Source: Bacillota bacterium (GTDB lineage: Bacteria > Bacillota > Clostridia > Christensenellales > Aristaeellaceae). Taken from it: a DNA stretch of 62,699 bases. Under the pieces are notes generated by a model. That model worked only from the letters and a program-made list of their open reading frames with translations, was not told where the DNA came from and searched no databases. The stretch covers positions 1 through 62,699 of the forward strand of contig JAEWVC010000073.1 in assembly GCA_023459275.1 (NCBI GenBank). Reading direction: 5' to 3'. Of this stretch, positions 52,118 to 59,161 are shown piece by piece (the stretch's first letter is position 1; every line of letters begins with the position of its first letter). A program made the translations under genes and the position numbers.

Positions 52118-52687
52118 CGGGCTATTGCCGCTGCTTTGAATGTACAGGATATTGGATAAAATGCAAGGAGAGTGGCCTCCTTCCGCCGCCTGCGGGCGGC
52201 ACCTCCCTTCCAGGGAGGCTTTGGGCTTCGTTTTTCATCCCTTGGGCATGAGCACCTAATGCAAAAGCGCGCCTGCACACAGATAGGCGCGCTTTTATCT
52301 TGTCGATGCAGGTAGAGCATGAGGATTCCTTGATCGCCGCGCCCCCTCAAAATGACACTGCGGCGTCCTTGTCACCGCACTGCTTGCCGGTCAGCCGTCT
52401 CTGCATTTCTTTCCTCCCCATAGGGGGATTCTAAAGGGGCTTTGTCCCTTTAGCGGGGTCCAGGGGCGGCGCCTCCCTTCCAGGGAGGTTTCATGGCCTC
52501 CTGTGGCCGCCTTGGCAGCAAAAGCTTCTGTCTCCCCCATATGGGGATTCTAAAGGGGCTTTGTCCCTTTAGCGGGGTCCAGGGGCAGCGCCTCCCTTCC
52601 AGGGAGGTTTCATGGCCTCCTGTGGCCACCTTGGCAGCAAAAGCTTCTGTCTCCCCCATATGGGGATTCTAAAGGGGCTTTGTCCCT
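52118..52687. other. 570-base intergenic region with repeats
   Basis: It starts with a hairpin-prone stretch (GCCGCCTGCGGGCGGCACC, 52188-52206) and an inverted repeat CCTCCCTTCCAGGGAGG at 52203-52219. GCGCGCCTGCACACAGATAGGCGCGC around 52265-52290 is a further hairpin followed by TTTTATCTTG, a plausible terminator for hemZ. The 119-base repeat array fills the rest. I see no gene in it. Confidence 0.6.
52266..52297 (+). terminator. Probable hemZ terminator
   Basis: AAGCGCGCCT pairs with AGGCGCGCTT around a short loop, followed by TTATCTTG. It is about 150 bases after the hemZ stop. Confidence 0.6.
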
Positions 52688-52717
52688 TTAGCGGGGTCCA
52701 GGGGCAGCGCCCCTGGA
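52412..52717. repeat. Family II repeat array: 119-base unit, two full copies and part of a third
   Basis: CTAAAGGGGC recurs at 52431, 52550 and 52669, exactly 119 bases apart. Each unit contains the hairpin CTAAAGGG-gctttgt-CCCTTTAG, GCGGGGTCCAGGGGC, the palindrome CTCCCTTCCAGGGAG, and CATGGCCTCCTGTGGCC with a run to TCTCCCCCATATGGGGATT. The copies differ at only a few bases. The third copy instead ends in CCAGGGGCAGCGCCCCTGG, another perfect hairpin. A single inverted copy lies at 62501-62541. The minus-strand peptidase gene ends inside the third copy. Confidence 0.85.
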
Positions 52718-53620
52718 AAGGGCTGTGAGGTTGCTGCCGCTGATACGGTAGGGGATGTTCATAGGCAGGGTAAGTTTGTCCGGGCCGTGGCCGGCGTGGA
52801 CGTTCATCAAAACGGGCTTGTCCGCGGGCAGGAGATCCGCGAAAATTTCCGCAAGGGCCAGGGAGGGCTTCCCCGGCTCCGGGTCGCAATCGGTATAGTC
52901 GCCCAGGATAATCCCGGCGCAGTCGTCAAAGGCAGCCGCGTTACGTAGGTGGGTGAGCATGGCATCCACGCGGTAGGGCTTCTCGCCCACATCTTCCAGC
53001 AAAAGCAGTTTCCCCTTCAGGCTTGGCATGTAGGGTGTGCCCAGCAGGTCGACGAACACCGACAGGTTCCCGCCGGTCAAAACTCCCCGCGCCTCACCCT
53101 CCCGGAAGGCTACAAAGGGCGTGCCGTCCGGGTTGTGAAGGCTGCTAAGGGGTTCCGTGCCGCAAAGCGCCTTCAGCCACCCGGCTTTGTAGCTTTCCGG
53201 CCAGGGGAAGCCCGGCATGGGCCCATGGAAGGTCACAAGCCCGCACATTTTCTGAAAAGCGCAGTGCAGCGCCGTAATATCGCTGTACCCCACGAAGGGT
53301 TTCGGGTTTTTCCTGATCATATCATACCGGAGCATGGGCAGCAGCCTGGCCGCGCCGTACCCTCCCCGGAGGCAGACGATGCCCCCGATCCCGGGGTCCG
53401 AAAACATGCGGTTGATATCATCCGCGCGCATCTCGTCCGTACCGGAGAGGTATCCCCGCCGGGCGTTGCAGCTTTCACCCACGGTGACTGCAAAGCCCAT
53501 GTCTTCAAGGAGCGCCACGGCCTTTTGCCGGTTCTCCTCCTCGTAAACGGGGCTGGAGGGCGCGATGAGCCCCACCCGCGCGCCGGGCTTGAGGGACGGA
53601 GGCAATAAACGGGAAACCAT
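52688..53620 (-). CDS. LD-carboxypeptidase-like peptidase, family S66 (LdcA/MccF)
   Basis: The 310-residue protein has the S66 fold: LIAPSSPVYEEE near the start, CLRGGYGAARLLP, the nucleophile Ser in VGYSDITALH near 114, and LLLEDVGEKPYRVD with the catalytic Glu. Relatives cut the L,D bond in recycled murein tetrapeptides or inactivate microcin C. ATG 53620 has AAGGAAGGGG upstream, and the frame beyond it to 53770 is not family-like. The last residues (RGAAPGPR) and the stop are encoded by a family II repeat, so the C-terminus has been replaced or extended. Confidence 0.88.
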   Translation of the reverse strand: MVSRLLPPSLKPGARVGLIAPSSPVYEEENRQKAVALLEDMGFAVTVGESCNARRGYLSGTDEMRADDINRMFSDPGIGGIVCLRGGYGAARLLPMLRYDMIRKNPKPFVGYSDITALHCAFQKMCGLVTFHGPMPGFPWPESYKAGWLKALCGTEPLSSLHNPDGTPFVAFREGEARGVLTGGNLSVFVDLLGTPYMPSLKGKLLLLEDVGEKPYRVDAMLTHLRNAAAFDDCAGIILGDYTDCDPEPGKPSLALAEIFADLLPADKPVLMNVHAGHGPDKLTLPMNIPYRISGSNLTALSRGAAPGPR

Positions 53621-53699
53621 GGAAATCCCCTTCCTTTCCCGCATGGCTTTTCCCCGGAAGGCAGATACTAGGGGTAAACAACTGCCTGGGAGGGGCGCC

Positions 53700-54422
53700 A
53701 TGCTTACCGTATTTCTGCGTTCGGTGATCCTTTTTCTGCTGGCGGTGATCTTCATGCGGATCATGGGCAAGCGTCAGGTGGGACAGCTCCAGCCTTTTGA
53801 GCTGGTGGTGGCCATCCTTATCGCCAACCTGGCTGTGACGCCCATGGCGGATGTGGGGACGCCGCTACTGTACGGCATCGTACCCATGATGGGGCTTACG
53901 CTGCTCCACGGGCTGTTCACCATCATCTCCATGAAAAGCCAGAAGCTGCGCGACCTGTTCAGCGGCACGCCCACGGTACTGATCAAAAACGGCGTCATCC
54001 AGGTGAAGGAGCTGGAAAAGCTATGCTTCACCTTAAGCGACCTGCTGGAGGAGATCCGCACCGGCGGGATCATGAACCCGTCGGATGTGGGTGACGCCAT
54101 CATGGAAACCAGCGGCAAGGTATCCGTGTTCCCCAAGGCGCAAAAGCGCCCATTGACGCCGGAGGACATGGCCCTTCAAACCGGATACGAGGGTATGCCC
54201 CTGACGCTGATCCTGGACGGGGAGCTGCAGGGGAAAAATCTGGGCGCAGGCGGCATCCCGGAGGATTGGCTGCGGGAAGTACTGACGCAGCACGGCTTTC
54301 CCGCCTACAAGGATGTGTTTCTGTGCAGCCTAAGTACCAACGGCAAGCTTTTTTTGCAGGGCCGGCATGCGGACCAGTCGATGATTGTGGACGCCTTGCC
54401 TCCCGGCGGGATCGGATGGTGA
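53700..54422 (+). CDS. DUF421 (YetF-type) membrane protein
   Basis: The 240-residue protein has three N-terminal helices with the family block RIMGKRQVGQLQPFELVVAI, and a soluble C-terminal domain from about 90. Function is unknown; in Bacillus the group is linked to spore or envelope traits. The ATG at 53700 with GGGAGGGGC upstream is used; the frame further up belongs to no domain. It is three bases ahead of a DUF4363 gene, a pairing often seen in Clostridia, and divergent from the peptidase. Confidence 0.88.
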   Translation: MLTVFLRSVILFLLAVIFMRIMGKRQVGQLQPFELVVAILIANLAVTPMADVGTPLLYGIVPMMGLTLLHGLFTIISMKSQKLRDLFSGTPTVLIKNGVIQVKELEKLCFTLSDLLEEIRTGGIMNPSDVGDAIMETSGKVSVFPKAQKRPLTPEDMALQTGYEGMPLTLILDGELQGKNLGAGGIPEDWLREVLTQHGFPAYKDVFLCSLSTNGKLFLQGRHADQSMIVDALPPGGIGW

Positions 54423-54425
54423 AGC

Positions 54426-54809
54426 ATGAAAGCAACCGTATGGACTGTGGTCATACTTTTTATCCTGATCGTTGCCATCGGCATCACTTCCGCCGCCGTC
54501 AGCGCGGGGATCTCCAAGGATTTTACAAGCGACCTTCAGGACGCGGAGGAAAGCATCCGCAGCGGGGGATGGGAAGAGGCCGGGGCCGCCGTGAAGGATA
54601 TGGCCAAGGAGTGGGAGGCCACCTGCGCTTGGCTGCAGCTTTGGGTCAACCACTACGACACGGATGAGGTGAACCTGGGCCTGGAACGGCTGCAGGCCGC
54701 CCTGGAGGCGCAGGACACGGCCCTGAGCCTTTGGGCCGCGGCGGAACTGAGCGAATCGCTGCGCCACATCTATCACAGGGACGCGCTGCGCCTTGGAAAT
54801 ATTCTGTGA
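54426..54809 (+). CDS. DUF4363 family protein
   Basis: The 127-residue protein has an N-terminal helix (VWTVVILFILIVAIGITSAAV) and a helical domain that ends in SESLRHIYHRDALRLGNIL, a close fit to DUF4363. It also contains the WLQLWVNHYDTDEVN stretch seen in the family. The role is unknown; it is cotranscribed with the DUF421 protein and may form a complex with it. It ends one base before the convergent phosphoesterase gene. Confidence 0.8.
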   Translation: MKATVWTVVILFILIVAIGITSAAVSAGISKDFTSDLQDAEESIRSGGWEEAGAAVKDMAKEWEATCAWLQLWVNHYDTDEVNLGLERLQAALEAQDTALSLWAAAELSESLRHIYHRDALRLGNIL

Positions 54810-54810
54810 C

Positions 54811-55677
54811 CTACTTCCGTTTCAGCGTGATCACGTGCATCTGAGCCGGGGCGAACAGCCGGACGGGAAGCCCGATGGTGCCCACGCCGTTGGAGACAAG
54901 CACGCTGGTCCGGGCGATGTGCACCCAGCCGGAAAGATAGTCGTCAGATACGTTGGTGTAGGTTTTGAACAGGGGACGGCCGAAGAAGGTGACCTGCCCG
55001 CCGTGGGTGTGCCCGCACAGGGCCAGGTCGAACCAATTGGCGCTGCCCTGGGCGTTCTGCGTGGCGAGGGCTGCGGGCAGGTTATCCGGGGAATGGGTCA
55101 AAAAGATTACAAAATCGCTTTCCCGCATTTCTTCCGCCACCTTCGCAATCTGCGGGTGGCCGTTGTTGTAATCATCCACGCCGCACAGGTACAGCGCGGA
55201 ATCGCCCACCCGCACCTCCCTTGTGGCGTTCACCAGAGGCAGCACCCCGGCATTCAGCATAGCGCTTTTCAAGGTTTCCAGGTTGCTTTCGGGCACGGTG
55301 CGGTCATGGTTCCCCACCACACCGGCTACCAGGCGCCTGGCATATATCTTGGGCAGGTCCCGGAAGAAAGCAATGGCCCCGTCGGAATCGTTGGCATAGT
55401 CGCCTCCCAGGAGCACCAGGTCCGCGCCCTCGGCATTGATCCGGTAGATCAGATCATCCACCCGGCCTTTGGAGAAATAGGGGCCCCGGTGAATATCCGA
55501 CACATAGACAATGGTCAGCCCGTCAAAGGCCGGATCAAGGCCGCTCACCTCCAGCGTGTCCCGGACCGTGTACAGCATCCTGCCCTGGTAGAAAGGATAG
55601 ACCAGCACAAAAAGCAGCACCGCCAGGGTGATCAGCCGGCCAAGGCATCCGCCCCGCCTGTGTTTTCCACGGGCCAA
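54811..55677 (-). CDS. Metallophosphoesterase (YaeI/YkuE-like)
   Basis: The 288-residue protein has one N-terminal membrane helix (LITLAVLLFVLVYPFY) and an outward calcineurin-like phosphoesterase domain: YVSDIHRG, LLGGDYAND, VVGNHDRT, FLTHSPDN and CGHTHGGQV carry all the expected metal ligands. YkuE and YaeI are membrane-linked phosphodiesterases of lipid substrates, which is a possible role here. The start is a TTG at 55677, with GGGAGGGATAGG upstream and no better codon. It is 15 bases after the AEC transporter gene and likely shares its transcript. Confidence 0.9.
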   Translation of the reverse strand: MARGKHRRGGCLGRLITLAVLLFVLVYPFYQGRMLYTVRDTLEVSGLDPAFDGLTIVYVSDIHRGPYFSKGRVDDLIYRINAEGADLVLLGGDYANDSDGAIAFFRDLPKIYARRLVAGVVGNHDRTVPESNLETLKSAMLNAGVLPLVNATREVRVGDSALYLCGVDDYNNGHPQIAKVAEEMRESDFVIFLTHSPDNLPAALATQNAQGSANWFDLALCGHTHGGQVTFFGRPLFKTYTNVSDDYLSGWVHIARTSVLVSNGVGTIGLPVRLFAPAQMHVITLKRK

Positions 55678-55692
55678 ACCTATCCCTCCCCG

Positions 55693-56586
55693 CTATACAA
55701 GCTGCAGCATCAAAGGAATCGTAATCACCGAAAGGGCGGTGCTCAGCGCCACACCCCGGGAGGCCAGCGGGCCATCCCCTTTGAAAAATTCCGCCTGCAT
55801 GGCCGTGGCAGTGGAGGCGGGCATGGCGGTGCAGGCAAATACGCCTTCCAAAACCCCTCGGGGCACCCGCAATGCCAGCAGGATGCCCAGCACCGCCAGG
55901 GGAAATACGATCAGGCGCATCAGGCAGGAAAGAAGCAGCATGCCATCCCGGATATCGCTGAGCTTCAATCCGACCAGCAACCCGCCGATGATCACCATGG
56001 CCAGGGGCGTGGTGGTGTCTCCCAGCAGCGTCATGGCGTCCAGCGGGATTTTAGGAACGCGGATGGCCAGCCCAAAGCACAGGAAGCCCAGCACCACCGA
56101 GATGAGCGTGGGGTTGAACACCAGCTTTTTCAGCGACAGCCCAGCCCTGCCCGCGTACAGATATACACCCGCCGTCCAGGTGAGCAGATTGAAGGAGGCC
56201 GAGTACATCACCGCGTAGATCAGCTTATCCTCGCCGAAGGCCGCGATGATCACCGGATACCCCATAAAGCCGCAGTTGGAGAACATGGCCATGTTCAAAA
56301 AAACGGCCCGGCGCTTTTCGGGCTGTCCGCGGGTGTACAAGAATCCCACGGCGAGGCACAGCAGCATGAAGACGGTGGCCAGCAGAAAGGTTTCCAGCAA
56401 CTCCACCATTTGGCCGGGCGCCGCCTCGTGCTGCAGCTTGGCAAAGGTCAGGCAGGGAAGGGTGAAGAATAGTACCAGCTTGTTGATTCCCTCAAATGCG
56501 CTTTTGTTAAGAATACGCCCCCGGGCGGCCAAATACCCCAGCGCCATCAATAAAAATAAAACTGTCACCTGGGAAACTACCTGCAT
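55693..56586 (-). CDS. AEC family transporter (auxin efflux carrier-like)
   Basis: The 297-residue membrane protein has about ten helices in two similar halves. The Asn-containing NMAMFSNCGFMGYPVI segment near residue 98 and the second-half FACTAMPASTATAM are the crossover sites of the family. Members move organic acids such as malate or malonate, or unknown anions. ATG 56586 is preferred because AGGAG then lies seven bases away; the TTG at 56592 is too near it. Divergent from the flavin reductase gene. Confidence 0.9.
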   Translation of the reverse strand: MQVVSQVTVLFLLMALGYLAARGRILNKSAFEGINKLVLFFTLPCLTFAKLQHEAAPGQMVELLETFLLATVFMLLCLAVGFLYTRGQPEKRRAVFLNMAMFSNCGFMGYPVIIAAFGEDKLIYAVMYSASFNLLTWTAGVYLYAGRAGLSLKKLVFNPTLISVVLGFLCFGLAIRVPKIPLDAMTLLGDTTTPLAMVIIGGLLVGLKLSDIRDGMLLLSCLMRLIVFPLAVLGILLALRVPRGVLEGVFACTAMPASTATAMQAEFFKGDGPLASRGVALSTALSVITIPLMLQLV

Positions 56587-56607
56587 AAACAAACTCCTAA
56601 CCGAACA

Positions 56608-56637
56608 TTGACATCTTTACGGTTTCCATTGTACACT
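56608..56637 (+). promoter_or_regulatory. Sigma-A promoter for the flavin reductase gene
   Basis: Perfect TTGACA (56608-56613), 18-base spacer and TACACT (56632-56637). The leader is about 55 bases. Confidence 0.7.
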
Positions 56638-56697
56638 ATTTTGGAAGCAAAACCAAACGAAAAAGCATACAAAACCGCGAATGGAAAGGAGTTGCCT

Positions 56698-57327
56698 ATG
56701 CATCCCGATTTTACGGCCATCGATCCCTGTCCGCTTCTGGCTCCTGTGCCCGTGGTGCTGGTGAGCAGCCAAGGTACGGAGGGAAATCCCAATCTGATCA
56801 CTCTGGCCTGGGCCGGTACCGTCAACTCCGATCCGCCCATGGTCTCCATCAGCGTGCGCAAAAGCCGCCATTCCCATGGTCTGATCGAGGCCACGGGGGA
56901 GTTCGTGGTCAATCTGGTGGATACAAATCTGCTGCGCGCGGCGGATTATTGCGGTGTGAAGAGCGGGCGGGACATGAACAAATTTGAGGCCTGCGGCCTG
57001 ACCCCCATTCCCGCGCCGCCCCTTGACCACGCTCCGGCTCTGAAGGAAGCCCCGGCCTATCTTTGCTGCCGGGTGGAGCAGGTGATCTCCCTGGGCAGCC
57101 ATGATATGTTCCTGGGCCGCATCGTAGGTGTTGCCGCCAAAACATCCCTTATTGATGAAAAGGGCTCCCTGCGCCTGGATTTGGCGGGCCTTGCAGCCTA
57201 TAACCACGGCGTCTATCAGGCGCTGGGCGACGTGCTGGGGTTTTTCGGCTACTCGGTGGCTGGGGACAAGGTGCTCAAAAGCAGGATGGCCGCGTACAAA
57301 AAGAAGTCTGCCCCCAAAAAGAAATAA
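56698..57327 (+). CDS. Flavin reductase-like FMN-binding protein
   Basis: The 209-residue protein belongs to the flavin reductase-like split-barrel family. PVVLVSSQ, NLITLAWAGTVNSDPPMVSISVRKSRHSH and ATGEFVVNLVD near residues 17-75 form the flavin site. C-terminal residues are lysine-rich (KKKSAPKKK), an odd basic tail. It may reduce FMN or work as an electron carrier; the partner is unknown. ATG 56698 with GGAAAGGAG upstream gives the family N-terminus, whereas the frame to 56608 lies across the promoter. Confidence 0.88.
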   Translation: MHPDFTAIDPCPLLAPVPVVLVSSQGTEGNPNLITLAWAGTVNSDPPMVSISVRKSRHSHGLIEATGEFVVNLVDTNLLRAADYCGVKSGRDMNKFEACGLTPIPAPPLDHAPALKEAPAYLCCRVEQVISLGSHDMFLGRIVGVAAKTSLIDEKGSLRLDLAGLAAYNHGVYQALGDVLGFFGYSVAGDKVLKSRMAAYKKKSAPKKK

Positions 57328-57342
57328 AATTTTTGAGGGAAG

Positions 57343-57522
57343 GGCTCCGCAGCCGAAGCCGCCCCCTGTGGGGGCGATAGGCGAGGCGGAGGAGGCTGGC
57401 GAAACGAGCAGTACGAGCGGCGCTGGAACCTGGCCCTCCGCCTGTGGCGGAAAAGGGACAGGTGGAAGCGGGAAGCGAAAAGGAGGGCCGGAAGCGGCAG
57501 CGTACCGGGCCGACTATTGAGC
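57343..57522 (+). repeat. Family III repeat
   Basis: GCTCCGCAGCCGAAGCCGCC, then GAGGAGGCTGGCGAAACGAGC and GCCGACTATTGAGC are shared, in reverse orientation, with 62399-62500. GGCCCTCC (57432-57439) pairs with GGAGGGCC (57482-57489), so the middle can form a long hairpin. It does not encode a plausible protein. Confidence 0.6.
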
Positions 57523-57562
57523 TTCTGGGATGCGAGTAATGCGATGATTGAGCCAGATGGAA

Positions 57563-57596
57563 GGGAAGGGAACTTTTTACAAAAAGTTCCCTTCCC
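57563..57596 (+). repeat. Family I palindromic repeat, copy F (hairpin only)
   Basis: GGGAAGGGAACTTTTT (57563-57578) pairs perfectly with 57581-57596 around AC. The tail seen in other copies is absent. It stands ahead of the zinc-ribbon gene and probably isolates it from upstream transcription. Confidence 0.75.
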
Positions 57597-57702
57597 GCCA
57601 TTTTCAAGAGCGTGTCCTCAAAAGGCACCCCCCGGCGTTCCTTCAAGGCATTTTTTGTGATATACTATCTCATGATCGCCTGAAAAAAGGAGGCCGCAGG
57701 CC

Positions 57703-58485
57703 ATGATGCCGCTCATCTGCCCCGGCTGCGGCGGCCGGATGGATATTGAGCAGGACCGGGAGCTTGTCCCTTTTTCCTGCCCTTATTGCGCCGCGGCGCT
57801 TACGCCGCAGAAGAACGGCCAGGCGGTGGTTTTGAAGGCGGGGCCTGTATCCATGCGCAAGCCTACGCAAAAAACAGCGGAAGAAGCCATCGCGCTTTTG
57901 CAAAGTGCCCAGGCGGAAAGCGATCCAGTAAAGCGGTACGCGCTGCTAAAAAATGCGGAGGAAGCCGCGCCCGGAGACCTGCGGGTGCAAAAAGCGCTGC
58001 TGCTCCACGGCAGGCTGCACGAGCGGGATAAGCGCAAGGCGGACTTCTCCATCATCAAGTGCTATCTTTTGCACATTTTTGAAGAACCGGAAGCCTATTC
58101 CCCTGCCCGGCGGGAGGAAAAGCTTGCGCAGCTCTTTTCGGAGGACAGGCTTCAAAAGGCCATGGCCATGGCGCCGGACCCGGAAGCATTTTTGAAGGAA
58201 TACCTCACCGCGCTTTCCGCGGATTATATCAGCCTGTTCCTCATGGGCAGCAGCCGCCACATGAAGCCGCTGTTCGGCCTTTCCCTGGGCGGCAAACCGG
58301 CCCGGCTGCTGGCGGAGCCTGCATCGGCCATCCTTTCCCACATGCTTGCGGAGCAGACGCTGGCACAGGATCAGCGGGAAACCCTGGCCCGTGCCTTCTA
58401 TGAAGCCTTTGCCCGGACGATGGACGGGGAGACTGGCTGGCTTGACGAAAAGCTGGGGGCGCAAAAAAGCCGCCTGGCGGAGTGA
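57703..58485 (+). CDS. Zinc-ribbon protein of unknown function
   Basis: The 260-residue protein begins with a treble-type zinc ribbon, CPGC near residue 6 and CPYC near 26, with a helical remainder of about 200 residues in which TPR-like patterns (AEEAIALLQSA, KRYALLKNAEEAAPGD) can be seen early on. No enzyme motif is present and I do not recognise a family beyond the ribbon. GGAGG lies nine bases ahead of the ATG. It is first of four genes, with the next start 12 bases after its stop. Confidence 0.65.
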   Translation: MMPLICPGCGGRMDIEQDRELVPFSCPYCAAALTPQKNGQAVVLKAGPVSMRKPTQKTAEEAIALLQSAQAESDPVKRYALLKNAEEAAPGDLRVQKALLLHGRLHERDKRKADFSIIKCYLLHIFEEPEAYSPARREEKLAQLFSEDRLQKAMAMAPDPEAFLKEYLTALSADYISLFLMGSSRHMKPLFGLSLGGKPARLLAEPASAILSHMLAEQTLAQDQRETLARAFYEAFARTMDGETGWLDEKLGAQKSRLAE

Positions 58486-58497
58486 TAGGAGAGCCCG

Positions 58498-59115
58498 ATG
58501 CCAAGACCAACAAAAAAAAAGAACCGGCTGGCCGAATTTTTGAGCAAAGCGCTGGGGCGGGTGCTCCTGATCGTTCTGGTGCTTATCTGCATCGGGGTGT
58601 TCTATGTCGCCGTGATTCTGGCGGAGATACCCGCGGACCAGCAGGTGCCCGAGGCAACCGCCGCGCCTTCGATTACCCTTTCCCCGGAGCAGCCCTGGCG
58701 CATCGCTTCCCTTGGGGATTTGACCACCCTAACAGCAAATTTTCCGGCGCCTGCCCTGGTTTTTCAGATGGGCGATGCGCTGATCTTTGACGAAGGCTTG
58801 GTCAACGATCTGGCGTATGAGGGCTCCTTCGCCCGGATGATTACCCTGTCCTATCATACCCCCGCCGGGGAAAAATTGACGCTGTACAGCATTTATCCCG
58901 CGGACGCCTTTGTCCTTCTGCCCGGCAGCGGATATGTTTTACAGGACGCCCTGACCGCTTCCCTGGCCGGCATGACCGCCGTGCGCATGGAAAACGGCAG
59001 TGAAGTCCGCCTGCACGTGCGGGGCGAAAGCGCCCTGTACGCCATGACTGCCCCGTTGATGGGGGAAGAGCAGCTTTCGCTGATCTCCCGGCAGGCGCTT
59101 TTGCTGGTGCCATGA
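58498..59115 (+). CDS. Single-pass membrane protein of unknown function
   Basis: The 205-residue protein has a basic N-terminus (PRPTKKKNR), one helix at about residues 22-42 (VLLIVLVLICIGVFYVAVIL) and an outer domain of about 150 residues with alternating strands and no cysteines. No family is recognised. AGGAGAG is close upstream of the ATG. It lies between the zinc-ribbon gene and an ABC exporter, so a role with either is possible. Confidence 0.6.
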   Translation: MPRPTKKKNRLAEFLSKALGRVLLIVLVLICIGVFYVAVILAEIPADQQVPEATAAPSITLSPEQPWRIASLGDLTTLTANFPAPALVFQMGDALIFDEGLVNDLAYEGSFARMITLSYHTPAGEKLTLYSIYPADAFVLLPGSGYVLQDALTASLAGMTAVRMENGSEVRLHVRGESALYAMTAPLMGEEQLSLISRQALLLVP

Positions 59116-59161
59116 ACAGGCCGGCTGTCTTGACTGACCACGAAAGGATGAACGTACGCCC

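Larger units (their letters stand above)
57328..57702. other. 375-base intergenic region with two repeat families
   Basis: Family III (57343-57522) is followed by a family I hairpin (57563-57596) and then by a promoter-like TATACT at 57661-57666 with a poor -35 (TTCCTT, 57638). No gene is visible. Confidence 0.6.

Noticed and set aside
52450..52659. Short open frames in the 119-base repeats
   Set aside because: They repeat the same peptide because the DNA repeats; hairpins interrupt them and there is no start context. They are by-products of the repeat.
52412..52717. CRISPR-like array
   Set aside because: The units are 119 bases and nearly identical throughout, with no conserved-repeat and unique-spacer alternation and no cas genes.
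53565..53699. N-terminal extension of the DUF421 protein
   Set aside because: The family block begins at the Met at 53700 with a good ribosome site; the extension overlaps the divergent peptidase start region.
54793..56472. 559-codon plus-strand frame opposite the phosphoesterase and AEC transporter
   Set aside because: It spans two well-supported minus-strand genes and has antisense composition (His, Gln, Gly-rich).
57128..57520. 130-codon frame into the family III repeat
   Set aside because: It is an out-of-frame reading of the flavin reductase gene continued through the repeat.
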